Shown here piece after piece: positions 13,726-21,358 of a stretch of DNA of 42,745 nt. The first letter of the stretch is position 1. Each line of letters starts with the position of its first letter. The translations under genes and the position numbers were made by a program. The stretch comes from a virus, in IMG/VR virus record IMGVR_UViG_3300043399_000251, positions 1 to 42,745 of that record, one strand, 5' to 3'. The notes beneath the pieces are model-generated. The model saw only the letters and a program-made list of their open reading frames with translations, searched no databases and was not told the DNA's origin.

Positions 13726-14014
13726 CTTGTACCGCAGCTAAAATCTCTTCCCATACTTCTTTGGTTTTATGGGCATTACGAGACTTACTTATCTCTCCAT
13801 CAACAAAAAACACACCGCCAAATACGCCGTTAGCCCTATAAGGCTCTTGCATCTGGGTAGCATACTCAAAGCACTCTTTAATGACAGGGCAGTGTAAGCA
13901 AACTGTTGTGTCAATTTTGTAAGCAAGTTCTGAATCCTCTTCATATTTATCAAAAAATAAGTTTATATCTAAGCCAGCACATTTGGCTTTTTCTCGCCAT
14001 TCATCATCGAACAT
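13712..14014 (-). CDS. whiB: WhiB-like iron-sulfur transcription factor
   Basis: The start at 14014 (MFDDEWREKAKCAGLDINLF) is chosen because the longer frame overlaps the upstream gene widely. The 100-aa product has the four cysteines of the WhiB family, Cys12 and then VCLHCPVIKEC (39, 42, 48), which ligate a [4Fe-4S] cluster, followed by NGVFGGV, the G[VI]WGG-like turn. WhiB proteins occur only in actinobacteria and their phages and act with the major sigma factor. A phage copy may redirect host transcription or mimic WhiB2 or WhiB7; the targets are unknown. It is the strongest host-range clue in the window. Confidence 0.88.
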   Translation of the reverse strand: MFDDEWREKAKCAGLDINLFFDKYEEDSELAYKIDTTVCLHCPVIKECFEYATQMQEPYRANGVFGGVFFVDGEISKSRNAHKTKEVWEEILAAVQDEKA

Positions 14015-14213
14015 ATCTCTTGGGAACCTTCCAGCCTTCACGGTCTGGTGAGTATCGCTTCTCAAATCCCCATCTATTTTTATATCTAATTCCACGCTTG
14101 TCATATTCTGCGTTTGCATCAAATTTAAAATCTACGATATCCCAGCCATCCCAGTGTAAGAACTTATTATTCTTAACAACTTCATGTGCTTCTTTGTAAT
14201 TGATTGTAATCAT
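14004..14213 (-). CDS. Hypothetical protein, 69 aa
   Basis: A small aromatic, basic protein with YKNRWGFEKRYSPDREGWKV near the end. It overlaps the WhiB start by 11 bp and follows the gene at 14226 in the same operon. It resembles small phage proteins with W.FE+RY.P...GW; no function known. Confidence 0.6.
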   Translation of the reverse strand: MITINYKEAHEVVKNNKFLHWDGWDIVDFKFDANAEYDKRGIRYKNRWGFEKRYSPDREGWKVPKRYVR

Positions 14214-14225
14214 TTTATCTTTCTT

Positions 14226-14594
14226 TTAGTATTTATATACGGACGAATTTACATTGTATGACTCAGCCTTATGTATGACTGAATCTAGGGTCATTGGAAT
14301 GTCTGTCTTATTCATAAATAACAGTACATGACCGATTTCATAATCTTCAAAGTTTTCCATAACATCTCTATGAACTACTTTTGAAAACTTTATTTTTATT
14401 CCTTTTTGTTTAAAATACTGCTGTGTTTTATTACTAAACTCTGCAGTAAAACTATTAATCTTATAAGGACCAGCTGTGAGAATTTCGATAGTCCTTGTTG
14501 TATCTGTAATTAAGTTATCAATGGCTACTACTATTCCACGCATAAATGTTTCGTAGCTGTCAAATTTATGACTGCCATAAACCAAAATTTTCAC
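14226..14594 (-). CDS. Hypothetical protein, Rossmann-like (SLOG/YspA-like) start, 122 aa
   Basis: The GTG start follows AAAGGT. MKILVYGSHKFDSYETFMRGI followed by IEILTAGPYKINSFTAEF resembles the beginning of small DprA/SLOG-type nucleotide-binding proteins, in which a KILV.G.R.F motif and a GG..G..D loop follow; the second loop is not well conserved here. It is the first gene of the operon containing WhiB, with the promoter at 14618-14646. Confidence 0.5.
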   Translation of the reverse strand: MKILVYGSHKFDSYETFMRGIVVAIDNLITDTTRTIEILTAGPYKINSFTAEFSNKTQQYFKQKGIKIKFSKVVHRDVMENFEDYEIGHVLLFMNKTDIPMTLDSVIHKAESYNVNSSVYKY

Positions 14595-14617
14595 ACTCTT
14601 ACCTTTCTTTGGTATAA

Positions 14618-14646
14618 ATTATACACATTTAATATGAATTTGTCAA
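14618..14646 (-). promoter_or_regulatory. Leftward promoter, TTGACA-N17-TATAAT (consensus)
   Basis: On the minus strand TTGACA (14646-14641) and TATAAT (14623-14618) are spaced by exactly 17 bp. It lies in the gap after the tail-fibre module and drives the WhiB operon, perhaps continuing to the sugar-modification genes. Confidence 0.8.
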
Positions 14647-14648
14647 TA

Positions 14649-14837
14649 CTATTCTGTAATAACTGGATTTGGATTTACCCAAACTCCATCTTGAAGTGTC
14701 CAGCCAATGTTCATTCCTTCTGGTGCGTCTTCAAAAGATATTGCAGACATTTGAGTTACTTCTTCTGCAATCTCTTTTGTATCTGCAAGAATGAAATTAA
14801 CTATCTGTGAACCATCAGAAATAAAATAGCTAGGCAT
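14649..14837 (-). CDS. Small tail-fibre-associated protein, 62 aa
   Basis: A short protein with FISDGSQIVNFILADTKEIAEE and IGWTLQDGVWVNPNP. The V.N.I.A.....A and IGW...G.WVNP elements occur in small proteins encoded beside phage tail fibres, perhaps chaperones or tip proteins. The start overlaps the stop of the Gly-rich protein as TAATG. Confidence 0.6.
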   Translation of the reverse strand: MPSYFISDGSQIVNFILADTKEIAEEVTQMSAISFEDAPEGMNIGWTLQDGVWVNPNPVITE

Positions 14838-15691
14838 TATACATCTCCTGTGTTAGTTGAAGGGTAGGCTCTTCCTGAACCCCAAATAATTCTAACTGCA
14901 CCATTACCGCCAGTTTGTCCTGTAGTGGCATTACCGTCAATGGAGCCAGCTCCACCTCCGTACAGACCACCATTTCTTGTACTAGAGCCAGCGACACCAT
15001 TTGTTCCACCTGAACCACCACTACCACCACCAGCGGTTGCACCAACTCCACCAGCTCCAGAAGTTCCTTCTCCAAGCAATCCTACTCCTCCGCCACCGCC
15101 AGCAGTCGAACCGTCCGAACCTCCACCGCCACCAGCACCACCTGCACCAGAATCACCATTTACTCCAGCTGATGATACAGAAAATTTTCCATTTCCACCA
15201 TTGCCAGAATATCCTCCAGCTCCACCGCCACCGCCAGGATTTGTGCCGTCAGCTTCTGAGCCACCTCCGTTACCACCACCAATGGTTCCACCAATAGTAG
15301 AGCCTGTTCCCCCAGAAATAGTTCCAGAACCTGAAGTTCCTCCAGGTCCACCTCCACCGAGAAGAAGGGTCGTAGCACCTCTTCTAATGGATGTATCTCC
15401 TCCAGTACCAGCAGTTGTCGCTCCAAGGGTTCCTCCAGCACCAACTGTAATTGTTAGCGATTCTCCAGGGGTTACAGAGATAGATGTAGCGTATCTTAGA
15501 CCACCACCTCCACCTCCTTTAGCTCCAGAGGCGTTTTGAATACCTCCACCACCTGCTCCTACGCAAACAGCAGAAATAGTGGTAACTCCTGTGGGTACAG
15601 TAAATGTTCCAGATGTTGTAAATACTTGTTGACCAGATGGACCTCCTCCAGCCTCGAAGTAGCTAGATGATGTAATTCCTATAATTGGCAT
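14837..15691 (-). CDS. Glycine-rich tail fibre / adhesin protein, 284 aa
   Basis: The start at 15691 (MPIIGITSSSYFEAGG) gives a TAATG overlap with the upstream fibre gene. After a beta segment (FTTSGTFTVPTGVTTISAVC) most of the protein is runs of Gly with Ser, Thr and Ala, ending GNGAVRIIWGS. Such domains form polyglycine-II-type or loosely coiled layers in tail-tip adhesins and are common in phages from aquatic metagenomes. The role is probably receptor contact. Confidence 0.75.
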   Translation of the reverse strand: MPIIGITSSSYFEAGGGPSGQQVFTTSGTFTVPTGVTTISAVCVGAGGGGIQNASGAKGGGGGGLRYATSISVTPGESLTITVGAGGTLGATTAGTGGDTSIRRGATTLLLGGGGPGGTSGSGTISGGTGSTIGGTIGGGNGGGSEADGTNPGGGGGAGGYSGNGGNGKFSVSSAGVNGDSGAGGAGGGGGSDGSTAGGGGGVGLLGEGTSGAGGVGATAGGGSGGSGGTNGVAGSSTRNGGLYGGGAGSIDGNATTGQTGGNGAVRIIWGSGRAYPSTNTGDV

Positions 15692-16815
15692 TATGCACTC
15701 AAATCTCCGATTAGAACCCATGTATTTGTTGCTCTTTTAATAAGGGTTGCTGATGACCACTGTGCTCTAAGTTTTAATCCAGGAGTAGCATTAACTGTAA
15801 CACCAGCATCTCCTACAACGGTAACCTGTCCAGCACCTGTTTGTAATAAGTTAATCTGTGTTCCTACTGGATATGTAACAGATGTATTTGTTGGCACTGT
15901 TAATGTAATTGCAGATGCATTTGAAAGTTCTACTAATTTATCTTTATCTGCAAGAACTGGAGTATATGTTGTTCCAGTTTGTGCATTTTGAACAAGTGTA
16001 GATGATGCAAATTCTCTTGCTGTAGTTCCATCTCCAACTATCAATTTATCATTTGTAGCATCCCATGCAATCCTACCATCTGTTGTAGATGTTGTTGTAG
16101 AAAGTGTTAGTGTTGGGGTTGAAATTGTAGGAGAAGAACCTGTTATATAGCTTCCTGAAACAGCAATTGTAATGGTATCTGTTGTTGCATCACCAGTGAC
16201 TGAAATGCCTGTTCCACCTGTTAAAGTTAATGTATCTGTAGAACTGTCAGCAACGACATTGTTTCCAGAAGATGGAACAATTGTAGTAAATGAATTACCA
16301 GAACCACCAGCACCTGTTTCATCTGTGCCATTTATCCAGTTAGTTCCGTCAAACTTTAATACTTGACCAGTGGTTGCCGATGTAATAACAACATCTGAAA
16401 GTCCGTCAAGGGTGTGTGAGTGAGAAGTTGTTGAGTATGTATTTGTATCTAACTCCCAAGTATTTGCAGCAGTCTTTTTAAGAAAACCAGATGTTCCAGT
16501 CAATGCTTCAATTGCTGCTAAGTCTGCCTCTATTCCAATAGTAACTCTTTGATTAATTTCATCCCAAGTAATGTCTACTCCAGGACCTGCTTTAAAATGT
16601 ACTACATCAGTAACTCCATTACTTCCAACTAATTCTAGGTCAACATCGTCTGTGTCGTGTTGTGTTCCTTCAAAATGATATGTTGTGTTAGCATCTGTTG
16701 TTGAATAGCTATCTAATTCAGCATCAATTGCTTCTGCAAGAGCCTGAAAATCTGCTGGAATGTTCGGATTATCCGAACTTGATGGGTATGGAAACCCCTT
16801 ACCTGTTGATGGCAT
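15691..16815 (-). CDS. Tail fibre protein, 374 aa
   Basis: The N-terminus (SSSDNPNIPADFQALAEAID) matches the attachment end of phage fibres. The body is Thr/Ser/Gly-rich beta repeat. VVADSSTDTLTLTGGTGISV and the ending VNATPGLKLRAQWSSATLIK..WVLIGDLSA are shared with the fibre at 18495-20414, so the two are partial paralogues with a common C-terminal module. It has its own promoter at 16835-16863. Confidence 0.75.
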   Translation of the reverse strand: MPSTGKGFPYPSSSDNPNIPADFQALAEAIDAELDSYSTTDANTTYHFEGTQHDTDDVDLELVGSNGVTDVVHFKAGPGVDITWDEINQRVTIGIEADLAAIEALTGTSGFLKKTAANTWELDTNTYSTTSHSHTLDGLSDVVITSATTGQVLKFDGTNWINGTDETGAGGSGNSFTTIVPSSGNNVVADSSTDTLTLTGGTGISVTGDATTDTITIAVSGSYITGSSPTISTPTLTLSTTTSTTDGRIAWDATNDKLIVGDGTTAREFASSTLVQNAQTGTTYTPVLADKDKLVELSNASAITLTVPTNTSVTYPVGTQINLLQTGAGQVTVVGDAGVTVNATPGLKLRAQWSSATLIKRATNTWVLIGDLSA

Positions 16816-16834
16816 TACTTCTCCTTTTCACCTA

Positions 16835-16863
16835 ATTATACCTTATTCTACTACCCTATTCAA
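16835..16863 (-). promoter_or_regulatory. Leftward promoter, TTGAAT-N17-TATAAT
   Basis: On the minus strand TTGAAT (16863-16858) and TATAAT (16840-16835) are 17 bp apart. It overlaps the end of the preceding gene and drives the fibre gene that starts at 16815 behind AAAGGAGAAG. Confidence 0.7.
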
Positions 16864-17154
16864 GATATACTCATGATATCCCTGTTCTCCATATAGGTCA
16901 GGAGACCAACCATAATAAATTTCTGGATTCATTTCTTCGTCTGGTAGTTGATAATATACTTGATTTACTGAGTCCCAATGCCATCCAATTCCTGGCGTAT
17001 AACCTAGATTACAACAACATTCTACTTTATCGCCATTCATCATAGATAGTATATCTTGAAATATTGAATCATCGTGCTCATTGAATGTTCCATTCCAAAC
17101 AACAATGCCATTTTTAATAATAGCATGTGGGTGACTATCTAAATGCTCTATCAT
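16843..17154 (-). CDS. Tail-module hypothetical protein, 103 aa
   Basis: The protein has AIIKNGIVVWNGTFNEHDD, CCCNLGYTPGIGWHWDSVNQ and ILNRVVE. The GIGW.WD element is found in small proteins near phage fibres. It overlaps the stop of the upstream Gly-rich protein as ATGA, so it belongs to the tail-fibre operon. A chaperone or tip role is possible. Confidence 0.6.
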   Translation of the reverse strand: MIEHLDSHPHAIIKNGIVVWNGTFNEHDDSIFQDILSMMNGDKVECCCNLGYTPGIGWHWDSVNQVYYQLPDEEMNPEIYYGWSPDLYGEQGYHEYILNRVVE

Positions 17155-18482
17155 ACAGGATACCTCACAATTACCATTCCACTTCCTCCAGCACCACCTG
17201 TTCCAGAAGCAGCATTTAATCCAGCACCTCCGTTACCAGTATTTGAGCCACCACTAGCACCACCAGTATTCGCACCACCAGTACCAAGCGTACCAACTGT
17301 TGTTCCAGATGATTTATACCAAGTTGAATATGTAGTTCCAGTAGCACCAGAGCCACCTGCCGCTGCAGACGAACCACCTCCAGCACCAGAACCACCAGTA
17401 GAACCTAAACCTCCATTGGCACCTTCTGAACCAGTTCCTCCACTAATAACTGGACCACTTGAAGCACCGCCACCGCCACCACATGAACCATTACCTCCAT
17501 TAGTAAAATAGTTTCCACCGTATCCACCGCCAGAACGAGATGAGCCATTAAATGAAGATGTTGAGCCAGCACTACCATTTACTGCAGAACCTCCGTTTCC
17601 TCCATTTCCAACAACTACCGTATAGTTTCCAGCACTAAGTGTTGTTGCAGATGTTGTAATCGAATCGCTAGCACCACCGCCGCCGCCTCCACCACCAGAA
17701 CCAGTTGCACGAGACCCTCCTCCTCCACCACCGACAATTAAAGCTTCAACGCTGGCTAGTGAGCCACCACTAATTGCAAAAGTTCCACCATTTGTAAATA
17801 CATGATACTTAAATGAACCTTGTGTAAATATTGTATTTCCACCAGTTACTGTAATTGCTGGATTTGGAGTTACTGCAGCAGTTGCGGTAGAAGCAGTTCC
17901 TGTTCCATTAGCATTAATTGCTGCAAGAGTAAATGTATATGCAGTTCCAGATGTAAATGTTCCAGTTACAGAAATAGGGCTTGTAACATCTGTTCCACTG
18001 TAAGATAGTGATATAGATGGACTAGATATAATTTCATATCCAGTAATAGTCTTACCACCTGTGTTTGGTGCTCCTGTCCAAGCAATGCTAACTGTTGTTG
18101 AGTTAGTTACAGTTGCAGTAACACCAGTTGGAGCACTAGGCTCAGATGTGATTAAAACTGAAGATGACGCAGATGATGTTCCACTATTTCCAATTGCATT
18201 TGTAGCTCTAACTGTAAAAGTATGGTTTGTTCCAGATGGAGATGTGTCAAGACCAGTAACTGTTGTAGGTGAGCCATTGTTATCTGTTGCAGAACCTCCT
18301 GGAGAACCTGTAACTAAATATGAAGTAATTGGCATTTTACCATCCCAGGGTGCAGTATATGTTACAGTTGCAGCACCATTATCATATACTCTATTGGTTC
18401 CAACATCTGTTGCAGATGGAGCTGATGGTGTATCTGGAACTGTTCTAGTTGAAGAAGGAACTGATACTACTGGCAAAACCAT
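17151..18482 (-). CDS. Tail protein with fibronectin type III-like repeats and Gly-rich end, 443 aa
   Basis: Residues about 15-210 hold two Ig/fibronectin-III-like repeats (PSAPSATDVGTNRVYDNGAA, TVTGLDTSPSGTNHTFTVRA, PSAPTGVTATVTNSTTVSIA). The rest is glycine-rich adhesin-like sequence ending GMVIVRYPV. A short segment (TQGSFKYHVFTNGGTFAISG) resembles the beta segment that opens the Gly-rich protein at 14837. It is likely a tail-tip surface-binding protein. Confidence 0.75.
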   Translation of the reverse strand: MVLPVVSVPSSTRTVPDTPSAPSATDVGTNRVYDNGAATVTYTAPWDGKMPITSYLVTGSPGGSATDNNGSPTTVTGLDTSPSGTNHTFTVRATNAIGNSGTSSASSSVLITSEPSAPTGVTATVTNSTTVSIAWTGAPNTGGKTITGYEIISSPSISLSYSGTDVTSPISVTGTFTSGTAYTFTLAAINANGTGTASTATAAVTPNPAITVTGGNTIFTQGSFKYHVFTNGGTFAISGGSLASVEALIVGGGGGGSRATGSGGGGGGGGASDSITTSATTLSAGNYTVVVGNGGNGGSAVNGSAGSTSSFNGSSRSGGGYGGNYFTNGGNGSCGGGGGASSGPVISGGTGSEGANGGLGSTGGSGAGGGSSAAAGGSGATGTTYSTWYKSSGTTVGTLGTGGANTGGASGGSNTGNGGAGLNAASGTGGAGGSGMVIVRYPV

Positions 18483-18494
18483 ACTAAGTCACTC

Positions 18495-20414
18495 CTAAGC
18501 ACTAATATCACCAACCAGAAGCCAAACATCTGTAGCTCCGTCCGTTACTTTAATTAATGTAGCCATAGAGTATCTTGCACGAAGATTTTGTCCTGGTGTA
18601 GCGTTTACTGTAGCTGTTCCATCAGCAATATTTAGAGCACCTGTGCCTCCACGAACAAAGCTGATTTGTGAACCTACAGGAATATTTGTATCGTTATTTA
18701 CTGTTACAGTACATGTTCCTGTATTGTTTGCATAAATAGTTTTACCTAAATAAGTCGTATCACTGATTGTTAAAGATGTAGTTCCAGAAGCAATAGTTGT
18801 TGTGTCTAAATCCAATGAAGTAAGTGCAACTGTACCACTTGCATCTGGAAGGGTAATTGTTCTATCTGCTGTTGGATTTGCTACTGTTAAGGTTGTTTCA
18901 TTTGCATCATCGGATGAGCCTTCGAATACTAAAACATCGGATGTTCCTAAAGTTAGATTTCCATTAAGTTGAATACTATGGTTAAATGTTGTAGTTCCTG
19001 TACCAGCACCAATTGAAATTGCAGTAGCAGCACCACCAATGTTTAGTATAGTAACACCAGTATTTAGCAAATTAAATGTCGATGAAGCAGAACCAACACT
19101 GCTACCATTAATATTAAAATCTCCACTAGTGTTCAATGTAGCAGCAGTTATTGAAAGTGTTCCTCCACCAATTGAGCCTGTTCCACCAGATGCTAGAATT
19201 CTAGAGTCATAATCCACTGCAGTTGCTCCAGAGTGGAAGTCTAAAAATGGGGTTGAAGATGTACCATCTGTTCTTCCAATTTCAATGCTATTGTTGTGAG
19301 CACTATCAATTGTAATCTTAGTAGAAAATGTTGGGTTTGTTGCAAAGACAAGAGAGCCTGTTCCAGTTTCATCGGAAACTACTCCTGCTAGTTGTGAGGA
19401 TGTGGTAGATGCAAATTGTGCAAGAGTTCCAGATGTTACTGCAAGACCAGCTTCAGATGCGGTTTGATTTTTCCAAAGCCCAGAAGCATCGTCCCAAGCA
19501 AGAACTTCATTATCTAAAATATCATCTTCTGTTTCAATTTGAACTCCATGAAGTTCATTAAGTTCATATCCATTTTGAACATTAACAAAAATTTCTCCAG
19601 CAGTTGCATGAGCTTTTACTACATATCCAACAAATACTAGATGTGCAGGTTCTGCTGGAATAGATGTTTGATATCCACCAGCAGTAGATGATAGCCAAAG
19701 TGCAGAACCCTCTGTAAGACCAAATGTATCAACTCCACGAAGAACACCAAATGTAGTTACGAATCCTTCTGCTCCATCGGCAATTGATTCTGATGTAAGA
19801 CCTAGAGTTTTTGAGGATGTAGTTTCAGCATCAGCATCGGCGAGGGCGATAGTCGGTCTTTGACCCTGTGCTCCATTAATATAAACAACTTTACCCTTAT
19901 CAATAGCGGAGCCTGTTGCATTTTTTACAAGAGCAACCTGTGTTTGTCCAACACCAATTTCAACATTTGGATTAAGAATAACTTTTGGAAGACCATCGCC
20001 AGAGTCCCAATACATTGTGCCAGTAGCAGTAGATGATGCCTCTGGAGTAGTATCAAAAGTAATATAGTCTGGATATGTAATTGAATCCACATTGGTATAG
20101 TTACCTGCGGAATTAATAGTAATTGAGTCTGTTGTAGCATCTGTAGTTATAGAAACATTTGTGCCAGCAACAAGCGTAAGTGTGTCAGTAGATGAATCTG
20201 CAACTACACTGTCTTGTCCAGATACTGAAATTGTTTTAAAAGAATCTGATGCAGAACCACCTGCACCACCAACAGTAGTCCAAGAACCATTTGCATAAAG
20301 CCTAATAACATCGCTAGCAGTATTATAATAAATATCACCTTCATCGGCAGATGCAGGGTCAGATGCTAGGTTCAATAGGTTTACAGGAACATTAAACTTA
20401 CGATTACTTGCCAT
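18495..20414 (-). CDS. Large tail fibre protein, 639 aa
   Basis: MASNRKFNVPVNLLNLASDP starts a typical fibre N-terminus, followed by GDIYYNTASDVIRLYANGSW. Beta-rich segments follow, including phage fibre landmarks TNPTFSTKITI and TITLPDASGTVALTS. The C-terminus (VNATPGQNLRARYSMATLIK..WLLVGDISA) matches the smaller fibre at 15691. The start overlaps a 23-aa frame as TAATG. It is probably the main long fibre or receptor-binding protein. Confidence 0.8.
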   Translation of the reverse strand: MASNRKFNVPVNLLNLASDPASADEGDIYYNTASDVIRLYANGSWTTVGGAGGSASDSFKTISVSGQDSVVADSSTDTLTLVAGTNVSITTDATTDSITINSAGNYTNVDSITYPDYITFDTTPEASSTATGTMYWDSGDGLPKVILNPNVEIGVGQTQVALVKNATGSAIDKGKVVYINGAQGQRPTIALADADAETTSSKTLGLTSESIADGAEGFVTTFGVLRGVDTFGLTEGSALWLSSTAGGYQTSIPAEPAHLVFVGYVVKAHATAGEIFVNVQNGYELNELHGVQIETEDDILDNEVLAWDDASGLWKNQTASEAGLAVTSGTLAQFASTTSSQLAGVVSDETGTGSLVFATNPTFSTKITIDSAHNNSIEIGRTDGTSSTPFLDFHSGATAVDYDSRILASGGTGSIGGGTLSITAATLNTSGDFNINGSSVGSASSTFNLLNTGVTILNIGGAATAISIGAGTGTTTFNHSIQLNGNLTLGTSDVLVFEGSSDDANETTLTVANPTADRTITLPDASGTVALTSLDLDTTTIASGTTSLTISDTTYLGKTIYANNTGTCTVTVNNDTNIPVGSQISFVRGGTGALNIADGTATVNATPGQNLRARYSMATLIKVTDGATDVWLLVGDISA

Positions 20415-20485
20415 TAATCTTCACTCCAATGACATTCACATTTGCAAAGAATAAAAGAAAACGATGTATCACAAATACTATGCAT
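20414..20485 (-). CDS. Possible 23-aa Cys-rich peptide
   Basis: A 23-codon frame ending CKCECHWSED lies between the small protein gene at 20478 and the large fibre, with its TAA overlapping the fibre ATG as TAATG. The coupling and the CxCxCH motif, similar to CICECH at the end of the gene at 5922, suggest it may be real. Chance is possible at this length. Confidence 0.35.
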   Translation of the reverse strand: MHSICDTSFSFILCKCECHWSED

Positions 20486-20687
20486 CTCGTTTAGGCAACT
20501 GACGGTTTTTTCTGGCAAAGAATTTTCCTCCCCAGAATTTTGAAGCTTCTGGCTCAGCAGCGTATAACGCCCTTTGCTGAGCAATAGCAGCACTGCGGGT
20601 GCTATGACACCCAACAACTTCACCGTTTTCTTTAACAACCGCATATCCTTTGCACCCACCATAGTTCCTTTTTATATCCCAAGGCAT
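20478..20687 (-). CDS. Small phage protein with GGCKGYAVVK motif, 69 aa
   Basis: The frame starts at ATG 20687. The product (MPWDIKRNYGGCKGYAVVKE, VGCHSTRSAAIAQQRALYAAE) has the AVVK..GEVVGCH.T...A.AQ.RALYA pattern seen in many phages, often next to head maturation genes. A -10-like TAAAAT lies 5 nt before the start, so it may also be leaderless. Function unknown. Confidence 0.75.
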   Translation of the reverse strand: MPWDIKRNYGGCKGYAVVKENGEVVGCHSTRSAAIAQQRALYAAEPEASKFWGGKFFARKNRQLPKRDA

Positions 20688-20698
20688 AGTCTATTTTA

Positions 20699-20986
20699 TC
20701 ACAAATCGAGGTCTTTTGCGAGTGCATACTTGGGCTTAGCACCTATGATTTGCTTGTTTACCTGTCCATTTTCAACCAACATTATGACTGGAATAGAAGT
20801 AATTCCAAACTCACCTGCTAGTTCTGGCTCTTCATCTACATTGATTTTAATTAGTTCTAGATTGTGCTCATCTGCTAATTCCTGTAAAACTGGGGCAACC
20901 ATCTTACATGGTCCACACCATTCAGCCCAGAAATCTAGGATAGCCTTTTTATCTTTCACTGAATCTAATAATTCTTGCTTATTCAT
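20699..20986 (-). CDS. trxA: Thioredoxin
   Basis: The 95-aa protein contains ILDFWAEWCGPCKMVAPVLQ with the redox pair Cys24/Cys27, INVDEEPELAGEFGITSIPV with the cis-proline, and ENGQVNKQIIGA. All are classic thioredoxin elements, though the length is slightly short. It reduces disulfides in the cytoplasm; phage thioredoxins can serve ribonucleotide reductase or a polymerase, and neither partner is evident here. Its AAGGAG ribosome binding site is inside a palindrome (20991-21006) next to a structured RNA, so translation is probably controlled. Confidence 0.92.
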   Translation of the reverse strand: MNKQELLDSVKDKKAILDFWAEWCGPCKMVAPVLQELADEHNLELIKINVDEEPELAGEFGITSIPVIMLVENGQVNKQIIGAKPKYALAKDLDL

Positions 20987-20990
20987 AAAA

Positions 20991-21006
20991 CTCCTTATAT
21001 AAGGAG
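20991..21006 (-). promoter_or_regulatory. Palindrome sequestering the thioredoxin ribosome binding site
   Basis: CTCCTTATATAAGGAG is a perfect 16-bp palindrome. Its second half contains the AAGGAG that lies 4 nt before the thioredoxin ATG. Folded as CUCCUU-AUAU-AAGGAG it would block ribosome access. Its first three bases (CTC, 21006-21004) are also the last three of the 13-bp stem of the adjacent structured RNA, so the two helices compete. Confidence 0.6.
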
Positions 21007-21143
21007 GGTGACGGATGCAAAATATCCAACTGCACCAAATAGCGTAACGGAATCAGCCTATTACGCTGTCGCAGACCAAGACTCTGCGAATGTCGGGATA
21101 TCGGAATAAGTAACTACACCATCCTAAGATATCCGCCACCCTC
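21004..21143 (-). ncRNA. Structured leader RNA of thioredoxin, riboswitch-like
   Basis: On the minus strand a 13-bp helix (one G-U) joins 21143-21131 (GAGGGTGGCGGAT) to 21016-21004 (ATCCGTCACCCTC). Inside lie a 6-bp hairpin CGCAGA/TCTGCG (21070-21088) and a 7-bp hairpin AGCGTAA/TTACGCT (21041-21067). A 7-bp pairing GGATATC/GATATCC (21134-21128 with 21102-21096) overlaps the closing helix and would compete with it. The element begins one base after tRNA-Asn and ends in the helix that hides the thioredoxin ribosome binding site. I could not match it to a known RNA family. It may sense a ligand or tRNA processing. Confidence 0.6.
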
Positions 21144-21144
21144 G

Positions 21145-21216
21145 CTGGAATGAGAGGATTCGAACCTCTAACCCGCCGATTAACAATCGGCTGCTCTGCC
21201 ATTGAGCTACACTCCA
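21145..21216 (-). tRNA. tRNA-Asn (GUU)
   Basis: Cloverleaf on the minus strand: acceptor TGGAGTG pairs with CATTCCA (one G-U), discriminator G. The D arm begins TAGCTCAATGGCAGAGC, the anticodon arm is GCCGA-TTGTTAA-TCGGC with anticodon GTT, and the T arm is AGAGG-TTCGAAT-CCTCT. No CCA is encoded. It lies one base from the structured RNA downstream. Confidence 0.93.
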
Positions 21217-21255
21217 AAAATGGACAGGTGGATTGTCTATTACCACCAAGGAGAA

Positions 21256-21358
21256 GTCTAGATACCATTTAAGTACCGCCTTAATCCTACCAGACCTTTA
21301 CTCCGCTAAGAGTTGAGACGCTAATCTCAGACCTGTGCAATTCTCGCCCCATCTAGAC
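21256..21358 (-). ncRNA. Candidate structured RNA between tRNA-Thr and tRNA-Asn
   Basis: GTCTAGAT and ATCTAGAC close a 103-nt element. Inside are two adjacent 4-bp hairpins with the same TTAGCG loop (minus strand GAGA-TTAGCG-TCTC at 21328-21315 and ACTC-TTAGCG-GAGT at 21313-21300) and a 5-bp hairpin TTAAG-GCGGTA-CTTAA (21284-21269). AGGTCTG occurs twice, flanking the hairpin pair. More hairpins flank the element at 21227-21247 (GGTGG stem), 21361-21383 (GGGAC stem) and 21383-21404 (9-bp CAAGTTCTT stem). There is no reading frame. It is not a tRNA: no T arm is present. Confidence 0.45.

Noticed and set aside
14830-15444. Leu/Val/Glu-rich minus-strand frames (14830-15075, 15160-15444)
   Set aside because: Shifted reading of the glycine-rich gene; composition is an artefact of GGA/GGT repeats.
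14925-15539. Long proline-rich plus-strand frames opposite Gly-rich genes (also 17143-17511)
   Set aside because: They are the mirror of GGN/GGT-type glycine codons in the minus-strand tail genes.
20414-20662. An 82-aa minus-strand frame
   Set aside because: It overlaps the better-supported 69-aa protein gene (20478-20687) in another frame.
21004-21358. tmRNA or additional tRNA
   Set aside because: No T arm (GGTTCGA) or tRNA-like acceptor was found within either element.
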